Assembly: GCF_002752675.1 (NCBI RefSeq)
Contig: NZ_CP024608.1
Coordinates: 4,464,001-4,528,000 of the forward strand
Length of the DNA: 64,000 nt
Origin: Massilia violaceinigra
GTDB taxonomy: Bacteria; Pseudomonadota; Gammaproteobacteria; Burkholderiales; Burkholderiaceae_D
Direction: 5' to 3'
Under the pieces are notes generated by a model. That model was given only the letters and a program-made list of their open reading frames with translations. It did not search any database and had not been told where the DNA came from. Made by a program: the position numbers and the translations under genes. This document shows, one piece after another, positions 1-12,333 of this stretch. The first letter of the stretch is position 1. Every line of letters starts with the position of its first letter.

Positions 1-300
1 CGACCCCGACCTCGATGTCGGCCATTGCGCCGCCTTCCATCGTCCTGGTAAGGAACTGTCGGCTGATATCGGGCAGCATCGAATTGGTCAGGATTGCGTC
101 GATCATCCGGCCGCCCGACTCGCTCTCGGTACAACGCAGCGTCACCAGCTCGACCACCGCATCGCTGTACCCGAATCGAATCCCGTAACGCTGCTCGACC
201 CGCGCCTTAATGCGGTCCAGTTGCAGGCGGATGATCTGCTCCAGCATGGCCGGTGCCAGCGGATAGGCGGGAATGCTCACCAATCTGGCCAGCCATGTCG
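1..300 (-). pseudogene. TssH/ClpV (type VI secretion AAA+ ATPase) C-terminal fragment
   Basis: Read on the minus strand from about 290 down to the window edge, the frame encodes a ClpV-like C-terminal small domain: IPAYPLAPAML, then QLDRIKARVEQRYGI, then RCTESESGGRMIDAILTN. The last block is the ClpB/ClpV C-terminal signature. TssH recycles contracted T6SS sheaths. An intact protein has roughly 850-900 residues, but upstream (beyond about 300) the frame loses similarity and meets a TssM-like fragment on the other strand. So only the tail of the gene is present here. The extreme 3' end runs off the window. Family call is good; pseudogene status is inferred from the missing N-terminal three quarters. 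Confidence 0.6.
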
Positions 301-602
301 ATACGGGGGCCGCCGGGGCAACCGCCGCGGCGCGTTTCCAGGTGCCTGGCGGCAAAGGCAGCGAGCAAGTGCAGCGGCTGCCCGGGTCCGCCGCCAGCGC
401 AGCCTTGCATACCGAGGGGGCCTGGGCCGGGCTGCACATGCTCGACCTGGGGCGCCCGCACGAAAACGCGCAAGCCGACCGCTTTGCGCTCAGTGTCGAC
501 GTCGACGGGGTGGCCCTCAGATATGAACAGAAGGCCAGCAGTGTCAACAACCCGTTTCAGCGCGAGATTGCCGAGGCCAGCCGCTGCCTGACCCGCTTGT
601 GA
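273..602 (+). pseudogene. TssM/IcmF-like C-terminal fragment (T6SS)
   Basis: The 109-codon frame resembles only the extreme C-terminal domain of TssM/IcmF inner-membrane T6SS proteins. It has a PGG..RLPG segment, then EGAWAGLHMLD (family pattern GPWALFRLLD), then SVNNPFQREI (family pattern SxNPF). Intact TssM has over 1100 residues, so about 90 percent is missing and the ATG at 273 is not a natural start. It lies head-on against the TssH tail, an arrangement produced by rearrangement rather than a working operon. Its last 59 bases overlap the 3' end of the convergent regulator gene. Confidence 0.5.
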
Positions 603-1398
603 GGTAGTCGCCGCACTGCCGCGGGCTGCGCCCGCTGGTGTGGCGCAAGGCATAGCCCTGGCGGTAAATGCTGACCAGGCCCAGCGCGCAACCGCTCAGT
701 TGTTCGAGCTTGAGGCGCAGCTCGAAGATGCCGACGCGAATATTGCTGCGCGTGTCGGCCTTGCCCTGCGTCTGGAAGAATTCGGACAGTTCGCCGAACG
801 AGACCACGCCGCCCGTGCGGCTGAGAAACAGATCGACCAGCATGAATTCGGCGCGGCTCAGGCGGATGGTGCGGTCCTGGTAAGCCACCGAGAGCGACGC
901 GGCGTGCAGCGTCAGCGATGGCGCGGACGGGAATGCCGCTCGCGGCTGGACCGCGTCGAGCGTGCCCTGGTACAGCGTTTGCATACGGCGCAGCAGCAGC
1001 GATGCGCGGCGCAGCAGGTCGGTCGGGCTGACCGGCGCGAATACCCAGTCGGCCGCCAGTACCAGGCTGTCGGTGGCGCTGGGCGGAGGCTGATTGGCGT
1101 CGACCGCCAGGATCAGGGGCGCGGGACAGAGGCGCTGGCCGGCCAGGCCGCGCGCCATGCGCTGGGCCGGGGCGATGGCGTCGAGCAGATGGTATTCGCG
1201 GCTGTCGACCAGCAGGATATTGGCCAGGCTGGCGTCGCACAGGAAGTCGGCACTGCCGCCGTGCACATTGAGCACCGAGACGTCGAGTTCGGTGAAGGCG
1301 AGCAGTTCATTGCAAGCGCCAGCGGAGCGAAACTCACGAATGTTTGCCATGCAGCTTTCATGCAATTGCTTTCCGCCAACATAAATATGTGCGCGCAT
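544..1398 (-). CDS. Winged-helix (OmpR/PhoB-type) transcriptional regulator
   Basis: A 284-residue protein. Residues about 160-255 look like a Trans_reg_C winged helix (LSRAEFMLVDLFLSRTGGVVSF, then RVGIFELRLKLE, then the wing IYRQGYAL). The N-terminal half resembles a degenerate receiver (ILLVDSREYHLLDAI, ILAVDANQP) but I cannot identify the phosphoacceptor set, so signalling may be atypical. The start at 1398 is supported by AAGGAT a few bases upstream; an internal ATG at 1350 is the alternative. The C-terminal tail of about 30 residues reads through DNA belonging to the TssM remnant and may be recent. Targets unknown; it sits divergently from the MalT-like pair. Confidence 0.7.
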   Translation of the reverse strand: MRAHIYVGGKQLHESCMANIREFRSAGACNELLAFTELDVSVLNVHGGSADFLCDASLANILLVDSREYHLLDAIAPAQRMARGLAGQRLCPAPLILAVDANQPPPSATDSLVLAADWVFAPVSPTDLLRRASLLLRRMQTLYQGTLDAVQPRAAFPSAPSLTLHAASLSVAYQDRTIRLSRAEFMLVDLFLSRTGGVVSFGELSEFFQTQGKADTRSNIRVGIFELRLKLEQLSGCALGLVSIYRQGYALRHTSGRSPRQCGDYLTSGSGSGWPRQSRAETGC

Positions 1399-1703
1399 AG
1401 ATTATCCTTATGATTGTTTTTGATACGGCGGCAGTCTCTTGGCCGCTGGGCCGGTCGCGACAGGCGCCCGTGAGTACATCAAAGCATGAAGTGCCGCACT
1501 GGCTACCTATCGAAAGTTAGGTTCGCTTTCCCTCTCGCCACCCAACTAAATTCCTTACGAAAACTTGTATATCCGGCACGAACTATTCTGGCGAGCAATT
1601 GTGCATGCCGTGCAGGCCGGTGCGGTGAAAAAGTAACAATTCACTCTTTTCGTTAGATGCTTTTCGGTTAATATGTAATGCAATTGTCACAAATCTAACC
1701 ATC
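1399..1703. other. Divergent intergenic region, no gene seen
   Basis: About 305 bases between the winged-helix regulator and the first MalT-like gene. The right-hand 80 bases are AT-rich compared with the neighbourhood (TTCGGTTAATATGTAATG near 1664-1681) and probably carry the promoter of the regulator pair. I see no convincing inverted repeat or small gene. Confidence 0.4.
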
Positions 1704-4517
1704 ATGGTTCACGATTTGGCGGTGGCATATGCAGCCGCCAGTTCTGTGTTTTCGCTCGCCCGTCCCATGCAAAACGAATCGAAATTTCATCCGCCGGCAT
1801 TGCCGGCCCGGTTTTTCCCCGTTCCGCGCCTGCATGAGCGCATCGCGGCGGTGGCGGCCGCCCGCATCGTGTGCCTGACCGCCCCGGCCGGTTTCGGCAA
1901 GAGCACGACCATGGCGCAGCAGCTGGCCGCGCTGGCAGCGCGCGCGGTGGGCACCTGCTGGATCAATCTCGACGAAGCCGACAACGATGTCGAGTGCTTC
2001 CTGGACCACATGACGGCCGCACTGGCCGCCGCGCACGCCCCGGCGGCCAGCGCCACGGCGCACGCCACGGGCCGCGCGCAACTGCTGGCCATGTGCAACC
2101 GCCTGGCGCACCAGAGCTGCGACGTGGCGCTGTTTTTCGACGACTACCATGTCATCACCAACCCGGCCGTGCACGAGCTGATGGACTGGGTGCTGGCGGT
2201 CAGCCCGGTCCAGCTGACCCTGTATATCGGATCGCGCAGCCGGATTCCCCTGAAACTGAGCCGCCTGCGCCTGTGCGGCGGCGTGGCCGACCTTGGCGCG
2301 GCCGACTTGAGCCTGACGCGCGACGAAGCGTGCGCCTTCATGGGCGTGGTGGGGGCGGGCGCGCTCGATGCCGCTCACGGCGGCGTGCTGTACGAACGCA
2401 CCGAAGGCTGGGCGGCGGGGCTGCAGCTGGCCGCCATCGCGCTGCAAAACGCCAGCGACCGCGAACGCTTCATCCGCGATTTTTCGGGCAGCGCGCACGA
2501 TATTGCGTCGTATCTGATGAACGCGGTGCTGGCGCGCCTGCCGCCCCACGTCGACCAGTTCATGTCGCGCACGGCCTTGTTCGACCGTTTTTCGAGCAGC
2601 TTGTGCCAGGATGCGCTGGCGCTGCGCGACGCGCCGGAACTGATCGACTGGATCGGCGCGCATAACCTGTTTTTGATTCCGCTCGACCGGCGCGGCCAGT
2701 GGTTTCGCTATCACCATCTGCTGAGCGACCACCTGCGCAAGCGCTACCTGGACACGGACGCTGGCGCGGCGCGCGCCGACTACCGCGCCGCCAGCCATTG
2801 GTGCGAGCGCGCCGGCGCCAACGATGAAGCGATCCGCTATGCCCTGGCCGGCGACGACAGCACGCGCGCGATCGACCTGATCGCGGGCTGTGTCGATGAA
2901 CTTATCCGTGGCCGCGCCGGTTTCGACACCCTGCTGCGCTGGATGTCGGCGGTCCCCTACCGGTTGCTGACCCAGCGCGTGCAGCTGCGCCTGACCTTCA
3001 TCCGCTCGAGCATCTGGAACAACCGCTTCGAGCAGGCCGAAAATGCGCTGGCCGAGCTGGAATACGACCTGGGGAGCGGCCCTCCCGTGCCCGGTGCCGC
3101 CGCCGCCCTGTGCAGCATGGAGATGCTGTGGTGCCTGCTGTATGCATTCCAGGACAAGACCGCGCTGGCGGCCAGCCGCAGCCGCGCGTGGCTGGTCCGC
3201 TGGGGGCCGTCGGCGCCGCCGTCCGATATCGCGCGTGCGCATATTGCGATCGGCTACAGCGCCTTCGTGGCGCACGATTACGCCGTCGCAGAACAGTCTT
3301 ACCAGAGCGCCGAGACCTTTTATGCCGCCGCCGATTTCTATTCCGGCGTGGTGTGGACCGAGCGTTTCATCAGCATCATCCGGCTCGAACAGGGCCAGGC
3401 GCGCGAGGCCGAGCGGGTACTGGCGGCCCTGTACCTGACCAACCGCGCCCGGCTCGGCGCCGATTCGATGGTGGCCTCGCACACCGGCGTGCATCTGGCG
3501 CAGGCGGCCTATGAACTGAACAAGATCGATGCGGCCGACGCGGCGCTCGACAGCGCGCTGACGATTCCGACCGATCCGGTCCTGGCGGCGGACGGGGAGG
3601 GCAGCGCGCTTCCCAGCGGCTTCGGACTGCTGGAAGACTACATGGCCGCCTACCTGACCCGCGCGCGCCTGCTGTGCGTGCAGGGCCAGGCCGGCGCCGC
3701 CGACGCGGTGCTGTCGAATGGCGTGGCCGGCGCCCTGCAGTGCAAGCAGCTGCGCCTGGCGCGCATCCTGATGGCCGAGCGCATCCGGCTGGCGCTGCTG
3801 CGCGAGGACGTGGCGCTGGCGGCCAGCCACGAAAGCGCGCTCGATGCCGTCGATGCGGTGGCCGGACCGGCTGTCCACGGCCGTGGCGAGGCCGAGGAAG
3901 TCGCGGTCGGCATCGCGCGCATCCGGCTGCGCCTGGCGCAGGGTGCCACCGATGCCGATGCCATCGCCGCCCGGCTCCAGGAACTGATCGCTCGCGCGCG
4001 TGTCCAAGGGCGCATGCGCATGCTGGTCAAGCTCCTGTGCCTGCAGGCGCGCTACCACGGCGGACGGGCCGAACCCGAAGAAGCGGGAGCGGCGATCCAT
4101 GAGGCGCTGCTGATCGGCGACGAGGGTGGCTTGTGCCGCTCGATCGCCGACGAGGCTCCCCACGTGCGCGCCTTGATCGCCAGTCACGGCGCGTGGCAGT
4201 CGCAGTCGCACCGGCGCGATGCGCGCCTGGTGACGCCGGACTACCTGGCGCAGGTGCTGGCTGCTTGCGGCACGGCGGCCGACGCCGCGGCGGACGAGGC
4301 GGCGCCGGCCGCGGCGCCGGAGGCCCACGCCCTGTCGCCGCGCGAGGTGCAGGTGCTCAGACTGGCCGAACGCGGGCTGGCCAACCGCGAGCTGGCCGCG
4401 CAGCTGTTCGTCTCGGAAGGGACGGTCAAGTGGCATCTGCATAATATCTTCGCCAAGCTGGCGGTGCGCAACCGCAGCAGCGCCGTCGCGCGCGCACGCA
4501 GCCTGAACCTGCTGTGA
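1704..4517 (+). CDS. MalT-like LuxR-family ATP-binding regulator (paralogue 1)
   Basis: A large transcriptional activator of the LAL/MalT type, 937 residues. A Walker A APAGFGKST sits near residues 60-68 followed by a STAND-type NTPase (FFDDYHVITNP is the Walker B region). Then comes a long helical repeat region, and a LuxR helix-turn-helix fills the last 60 residues (LSPREVQVLRLAERGLANRE, then SEGTVKWHLHNI). Such proteins couple inducer binding and ATP to multimerisation and promoter activation. No clear Shine-Dalgarno precedes 1704. The ATG at 1767 aligns better with the paralogue downstream and may be the real start. The stop is 4 bases before the next gene, so the two are co-transcribed. 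Inducer unknown. Confidence 0.85.
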   Translation: MVHDLAVAYAAASSVFSLARPMQNESKFHPPALPARFFPVPRLHERIAAVAAARIVCLTAPAGFGKSTTMAQQLAALAARAVGTCWINLDEADNDVECFLDHMTAALAAAHAPAASATAHATGRAQLLAMCNRLAHQSCDVALFFDDYHVITNPAVHELMDWVLAVSPVQLTLYIGSRSRIPLKLSRLRLCGGVADLGAADLSLTRDEACAFMGVVGAGALDAAHGGVLYERTEGWAAGLQLAAIALQNASDRERFIRDFSGSAHDIASYLMNAVLARLPPHVDQFMSRTALFDRFSSSLCQDALALRDAPELIDWIGAHNLFLIPLDRRGQWFRYHHLLSDHLRKRYLDTDAGAARADYRAASHWCERAGANDEAIRYALAGDDSTRAIDLIAGCVDELIRGRAGFDTLLRWMSAVPYRLLTQRVQLRLTFIRSSIWNNRFEQAENALAELEYDLGSGPPVPGAAAALCSMEMLWCLLYAFQDKTALAASRSRAWLVRWGPSAPPSDIARAHIAIGYSAFVAHDYAVAEQSYQSAETFYAAADFYSGVVWTERFISIIRLEQGQAREAERVLAALYLTNRARLGADSMVASHTGVHLAQAAYELNKIDAADAALDSALTIPTDPVLAADGEGSALPSGFGLLEDYMAAYLTRARLLCVQGQAGAADAVLSNGVAGALQCKQLRLARILMAERIRLALLREDVALAASHESALDAVDAVAGPAVHGRGEAEEVAVGIARIRLRLAQGATDADAIAARLQELIARARVQGRMRMLVKLLCLQARYHGGRAEPEEAGAAIHEALLIGDEGGLCRSIADEAPHVRALIASHGAWQSQSHRRDARLVTPDYLAQVLAACGTAADAAADEAAPAAAPEAHALSPREVQVLRLAERGLANRELAAQLFVSEGTVKWHLHNIFAKLAVRNRSSAVARARSLNLL

Positions 4518-4521
4518 CCAG

Positions 4522-7275
4522 ATGGCCACACCCGATCCAGCCTTGACGATGGCGCGCGCGCCGCGTCCGGAAGGACGCTTCATCGAAACCAAGTTCCGCC
4601 GGCCGTCGGTGGCGGGCGAACTGGTGGCGCTGGCGCGGCTCGACCGCGCGCTTGCGGCGGCCCTGGAGCGGCGCGTGGTGTGCCTGAGCGCGCCGGCCGG
4701 TTTCGGCAAGACCACCTCGCTGCTGAAACTGGCCCGCGCGCTCGACGCCGACGGCTGCGCCACCTGCTGGGTGAACCTGGATCCGGAAGATAACGAGACG
4801 GCGCGCTTCTTGCAGTATGTGATCGAAGCGGCCCAGCGCGCGCTGCCCGGCATCGGCGAGTATCGGCTGGCCGACGTGTGCGAGGCCAATGTCGACGCGC
4901 TCAAGGCGATTCTGCGCTCGGTGTGCGGGGACCTGGCCGCGCGCGCCACGCCGCTGGCGCTGTTCCTCGACGATTATCACCTGATCGACAATCCGGCCAT
5001 CCACGCGGTGCTGGCGTGGCTGCTGAGCGTGAGCCCGGACTGCCTGCGCGTGCTGATCGCCAGCCGCTACCGGCTGCCGTCCACCATGGACGACCTGCGC
5101 CGCCAGGAGGTGCTGGCCGACATCGGTACCGCCGAACTGAGTCTGACCCTGGACGAAACGGCGTGCTTCCTGCACGCCGCGCAGCTGCCGGCGCTTAACG
5201 CCGACCAGGTGCGCACCTTGTGCGAGCGCACGGAGGGCTGGGCCGCCGGCTTGCAGCTGGTGGCGATGGCCCTGCAGGCCGACGGCCGCGGCGCCGCCTT
5301 CATCGATGAATTTTCCGGCGCCGACTGCGATGTCAGCGCCTATCTGCTCGAAGCGGTGCTGTCGCAGGTGCCGCCGACCGTCATGCGCTTTCTGAGCCTG
5401 ACAGCCTTGTTCGACCGCTTTTCGCTGGCGCTGTGCAGCGAGGCGCTGGGGCAGCACGACGCCGGCGCGACGATGGCGTGGATCCGCGCCCACAACCTGT
5501 TTTTGATTGCGCTCGACGACGGCGGGCAGTGGTTTCGCTACCATCATCTGTTGTCCGACTATCTGCGCGGCGCCACCGCCGCCGGCGCGCCCGACCAGGT
5601 GTGCCTGGCCAACCGCGCGGCCAGCGCCTGGTTCGCGCGCGAAGGGCTGCGCGACGAGGCGATCCGCTGCGCTTTCCAGAGCGGCGACGTGAATCTGGCG
5701 GCGGACCTGATCGAGCGCTGCGTCGAGGATGTCACGCAGCGCCGCGGCGAGCACGATCAGGTGATCCGCTGGTATCAGCGCCTGCCGGAGGAGACGCTGT
5801 TCGACCGCATCACGCTGCGCCTGTCGTATGTGCGCTCGGTGATGTGGAGCGGGCGCCTGCGCGAAGCGCAAAGCGCGCTGCTGGCGATCGAGTCGGACCT
5901 GGCGCTGCGCTATGCGGTCAGCGTCTACGACGGCAAGGACGCGATCGATGCCGCCATCCTGGGCGACCTGCAAATCTGCTGGTATATGTTTCATGTGTTT
6001 AGCAACCGGGTCGAGCGCGTACGCGAAAGCAAACGGACCTGGGGCGCGCAATGGGAAAGCACCGGCAATCCGATCGACATCGCGCGCGTCAAGCTGGCGG
6101 CGGCGTGCTTCGCCTTCATCGAACACGATTATCGCGAGGCCGTGGCGCTGGGCGAGAGCGCGCAGGTGTTTTACGAGCGCTGCGACTATTATGCGGGCGT
6201 GGCCGGCTGCCGCCGCATGCGCTACGTGATCGCGCTCGAACGCGGCCAGGCGTACGAGGCCGAACGGGGCCTGGCCGCCCTGTACGAGGAAAACTGCCGC
6301 GAGCTGGGGCGCTATTCGATCATTGCCGCCAACACCGGCATTCAACTGGCCGATGCCGCGTACGAGCGCGGCCAGGTCGACCTTGCGCGCAAGGTGCTGG
6401 CCAGCGCCTTCGGCATGTCGTCCAAGTACGGCCTGGTGACCAATTTTATCGCTGCCTTTTTGACCTCGTCGCGCGTGCTGCGCTTCGATCAGCAGGGCGA
6501 GGCCGCCGATGCCTGCCTGTCGGAGGGCCTGGCGCTCGGCCGCGAGCGCAGCCTGCCGCGCCTGACCGTGGCCTTGCAGGCAGAGCGCGTGCGCGGCTAC
6601 CTGCAGCAGGGCCGCATCGACGACGCGCTCAAGGTCGGGCGCAGCGCCGGGATCGATCTGGCGCAGCCGGGCGAGGCGGGCGCGCCGGCGCGTTCGTCCG
6701 AGCTGGTGCTGATCGAACTGCGCCTGCGCCTGGCCACCGGACGCCTGCAGGGGCTGGGCCTGGCGATCGACGACTTGCTGGTGCAGACGCGCAAACAGCA
6801 GCGCGTGCGCCTGACGGTGCGCCTGCTGGCGCTGAAAAGCGTGCTGCTGCAGCAGACCGGCAGGATGGACGACGCCTGCGCCGTGCTCGACACGGCGGTC
6901 GGACTTGCCGGCGCCGGCGGCTTGTGCCGTTCGATCGTGGATGAGGGACCGGAAGTACGGGCGGTGCTGGAGGAGCTGCGCCGGCGCACGCCGCTGGCGG
7001 CGCAGGATGGCCTGAGCAGCCTGCTCAGCGCGTGCAATTTCGCCGTGGCCAGCACGCGCGCCTTCGGGGCCGCACTCGGCGCGGCGGTGATCAGCGCGCG
7101 CGAGGTCGAGATCTTGAAACTGGTGCAATGCGGCCTGGATAACCGGCGCGTGGCCGTTCAGATGGGCATCTCGGAAGGGACGGTCAAATGGTATTTGAGC
7201 AATATCTATCAGAAGCTGCAAGTCGGCAGCCGCACGGCCGCGATTGCGCGGGCGCGCGAACTGCGTCTGATCTGA
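4522..7275 (+). CDS. MalT-like LuxR-family ATP-binding regulator (paralogue 2)
   Basis: A second LAL/MalT-type regulator, 917 residues, with the same architecture as the gene before it. Walker A APAGFGKTT is near residues 57-65, Walker B LFLDDYHLIDNP follows, then helical repeats and a C-terminal LuxR HTH (ISAREVEILKLVQCGLDNRR, then SEGTVKWYLSNI). The two proteins share many blocks (EGWAAGLQL, HNLFLI, WFRYHHLLSD), so this is a tandem duplication that has diverged. Only 4 bases separate them. Possible targets include the amidohydrolase downstream, but nothing in the sequence proves that. Confidence 0.85.
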   Translation: MATPDPALTMARAPRPEGRFIETKFRRPSVAGELVALARLDRALAAALERRVVCLSAPAGFGKTTSLLKLARALDADGCATCWVNLDPEDNETARFLQYVIEAAQRALPGIGEYRLADVCEANVDALKAILRSVCGDLAARATPLALFLDDYHLIDNPAIHAVLAWLLSVSPDCLRVLIASRYRLPSTMDDLRRQEVLADIGTAELSLTLDETACFLHAAQLPALNADQVRTLCERTEGWAAGLQLVAMALQADGRGAAFIDEFSGADCDVSAYLLEAVLSQVPPTVMRFLSLTALFDRFSLALCSEALGQHDAGATMAWIRAHNLFLIALDDGGQWFRYHHLLSDYLRGATAAGAPDQVCLANRAASAWFAREGLRDEAIRCAFQSGDVNLAADLIERCVEDVTQRRGEHDQVIRWYQRLPEETLFDRITLRLSYVRSVMWSGRLREAQSALLAIESDLALRYAVSVYDGKDAIDAAILGDLQICWYMFHVFSNRVERVRESKRTWGAQWESTGNPIDIARVKLAAACFAFIEHDYREAVALGESAQVFYERCDYYAGVAGCRRMRYVIALERGQAYEAERGLAALYEENCRELGRYSIIAANTGIQLADAAYERGQVDLARKVLASAFGMSSKYGLVTNFIAAFLTSSRVLRFDQQGEAADACLSEGLALGRERSLPRLTVALQAERVRGYLQQGRIDDALKVGRSAGIDLAQPGEAGAPARSSELVLIELRLRLATGRLQGLGLAIDDLLVQTRKQQRVRLTVRLLALKSVLLQQTGRMDDACAVLDTAVGLAGAGGLCRSIVDEGPEVRAVLEELRRRTPLAAQDGLSSLLSACNFAVASTRAFGAALGAAVISAREVEILKLVQCGLDNRRVAVQMGISEGTVKWYLSNIYQKLQVGSRTAAIARARELRLI

Positions 7276-7464
7276 CCGTTCCCGACCTTGCGCGCGCGCC
7301 CGGCGCGCATGCGATAGCGGCACCTTGTCGCATCCGTGCGTCTTTACACAGTGCCGGGGCGCGCGAAGGTTTGCCGGGCGAGTCTTCCTCATCGTAGAAT
7401 CGGTTGCTTCCAGGCAGCGGCCAAGCGCGCCGCCGCACCGTTAACCCATTTCACTCAGAGCCGC

Positions 7465-10755
<3,291 letters not shown>

Positions 10756-10813
10756 TACGAGGATTCTGTCCCGACTTGCCGTTTTGATGCACTGACTTGA
10801 CGCACCGCCTGCG

Positions 10814-11182
10814 CTATCGTCCCTCGCGCTCCGCCTGCGAGGCATAGCCGGACGTGGAACCGCCGTACGGCGCCGCCTCCAGGTCGCCGATCCAGGGAAT
10901 ACACGCATTCGAGAGGCAGCGGTGCCCATCCGCCCCGATCTGCTGGGGCTTGAGGAGCTCCTTGTGAACCTGGGATATCGCTGTTCTCAACAGCACTTCA
11001 GCCAGGACCGGCGTTGCCTGCTGCTCATCCGTGCTCCCTGCCAAGGTGAACGAAAACGACATCCGCGCCGGCGCATCCGTTGCCCTGATTTCCACCACCC
11101 CCAACCCGGCCCCATCAAACTCCACCGCTCCAACCGCTCTGCCAATTCGCTGAGATACGAAGTGGCGTTCATAGCGTTCCAT
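10814..11182 (-). CDS. Small hypothetical protein
   Basis: A 122-residue protein I do not recognise. The start at 11182 (MERYERHF) is chosen because GGGGAGG lies just upstream; a longer frame begins at 11212. No signal peptide or membrane segment is evident. The middle part (VEFDGAGLGVVEIR, MSFSFTLAGS) looks like a beta-rich fold and the end is low-complexity and polar. It is convergent with the amidohydrolase gene. Confidence 0.5.
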   Translation of the reverse strand: MERYERHFVSQRIGRAVGAVEFDGAGLGVVEIRATDAPARMSFSFTLAGSTDEQQATPVLAEVLLRTAISQVHKELLKPQQIGADGHRCLSNACIPWIGDLEAAPYGGSTSGYASQAEREGR

Positions 11183-11405
11183 CGCGCCTCCCCGGTTACT
11201 AAAAGTAGGCAATTTATCACTGCGTCATCAAGGACGCCAACACAGTTCAGCAACAGTCTTTTGATCAACAGAACCAATGCTGTCAAGAAAATTGTTATAC
11301 ATTTTCCATTTGGAAATTCATCAATAGCAAAGCACTATTTGTGAACGCGATAAATCTCGGTTATTGTAAAAAAGGGTGGTGAAACCCGACCAGAAAGGCT
11401 GACAA

Positions 11406-11636
11406 TTGAATGCTCCCGATCGCCGCCAATGCGATAACAGCGGCTTGTCCTTACTGGTCGACCTTGGCGTCACCTACGACCGCACTCTCAGCCGCCAAGT
11501 GGCGCTTGCCTACTTCCGCGCGTCGGAAGTTCCCGTTGCCGTGGCAGAGCGCGTGCTCCTGGGCGCGGCGACGCGCCGCCTCACCGACTGGGAGCAGTTC
11601 CATTTCAACAACAGCGTCAAGGGAAACTGCGGCTGA
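11406..11636 (+). CDS. Small hypothetical protein, TTG start
   Basis: A 76-residue protein starting at TTG, preceded by GAAAGG at a suitable distance. The sequence (LSRQVALAYFRASEVPVAVA, RRLTDWEQFHFNN) looks like a small helical soluble protein and has ordinary codon use. I know no function. It lies between AT-rich DNA and the molybdoenzyme operon and is separated from paoA by about 140 bases, so it need not be part of that operon. Confidence 0.5.
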   Translation: MNAPDRRQCDNSGLSLLVDLGVTYDRTLSRQVALAYFRASEVPVAVAERVLLGAATRRLTDWEQFHFNNSVKGNCG

Positions 11637-11699
11637 ACCAGCCGCGCGGCTCTCCCAGAAATGTGACCGATACGACACAAAAATTATTGACCGTAATTT

Positions 11700-11711
11700 A
11701 CGAACGTTCGT
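11700..11711. promoter_or_regulatory. Perfect 12-bp palindrome upstream of paoA-like gene
   Basis: ACGAACGTTCGT is a perfect palindrome 67 bases before the paoA-like start, just after TTGACC at 11687-11692. Such short perfect palindromes are typical dimeric repressor or activator sites (TetR, LysR and others). No regulator gene is adjacent, so the binding protein is unknown. The operator role is inference. Confidence 0.35.
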
Positions 11712-11778
11712 TCGCTAACAGATAAAACAGTGCATTCTGGATAAAGTTAACTCCCGCACAAGCTGAGTTGACTATCCC

Positions 11779-12333
11779 ATGGACGCACACACCAACGCCG
11801 CGCGCACGCCCGCCGCCGCTACCTATCCCATCAGTATTCGCATCAACGGAGAACAGCGGCAATTCGAGGTGGAAGCCTGGGTCACCCTGCTTGACCTGCT
11901 GCGCGAGCGCCTGAGCATGACCGGCACCAAGAAGGGCTGCGACCACGGGCAGTGTGGCGCCTGCACCGTGCTCGTCGGCGGCAAGCGCATCAATTCCTGC
12001 CTGACCCTGGCGGTCATGCAAAACGGCAAGGACATTGTCACGGTGGAGGGCTTGGCCGATGGCGACCGGCTTCATCCGCTGCAACAGGCCTTCATCGATC
12101 ACGATGCGTTCCAGTGCGGCTACTGCACGCCCGGCCAGCTGTGTTCGGCCATCGGCCTGATGAAGGAAGGTGAAGCGCGCACGGTGGCCGAAGTGCGCGA
12201 ACTGATGAGCGGCAACGTCTGCCGCTGCGGCGCCTATCCTCAGATCGTCGCCGCCGTCACGCAGGTGATGGGCCTGGCCGAACACAAGGACAATCCGGAC
12301 CGCCCTTATATTCCCGGCACGGTGCCCGCATGA
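11779..12333 (+). CDS. paoA: Molybdenum hydroxylase [2Fe-2S] subunit (PaoA-like)
   Basis: Small subunit of a xanthine-oxidase-family enzyme, 184 residues. It carries the plant-type ferredoxin cluster motif [15 protein letters not shown]...C and the second all-helical cluster motif CGYCTPGQ...GNVCRCGAY. These shuttle electrons from the molybdenum site to FAD. The [17 protein letters not shown] block matches E. coli PaoA (YagT), which makes an aldehyde oxidoreductase. Unlike E. coli PaoA there is no obvious twin-arginine signal ([17 protein letters not shown]), so the complex is probably cytoplasmic. Overlaps the next gene by 4 bases. Confidence 0.85.
   Translation: MDAHTNAARTPAAATYPISIRINGEQRQFEVEAWVTLLDLLRERLSMTGTKKGCDHGQCGACTVLVGGKRINSCLTLAVMQNGKDIVTVEGLADGDRLHPLQQAFIDHDAFQCGYCTPGQLCSAIGLMKEGEARTVAEVRELMSGNVCRCGAYPQIVAAVTQVMGLAEHKDNPDRPYIPGTVPA

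Noticed and set aside
1695..4949. Very long minus-strand open frame (over 1000 codons) opposite the first MalT-like gene
   Set aside because: It is an antisense shadow caused by high GC; the translation is rich in Arg/Gln/His/Ala with no domain, while the plus strand has clear Walker and LuxR motifs.
4426..7392. Long minus-strand open frame opposite the second MalT-like gene
   Set aside because: Same antisense artefact; no motif, biased composition.
10922..11344. Plus-strand frame opposite the small protein at 10814-11182
   Set aside because: Cys/His/Arg-rich, no ribosome site, and its 3' part runs through AT-rich non-coding DNA; the minus-strand frame has a strong ribosome site.
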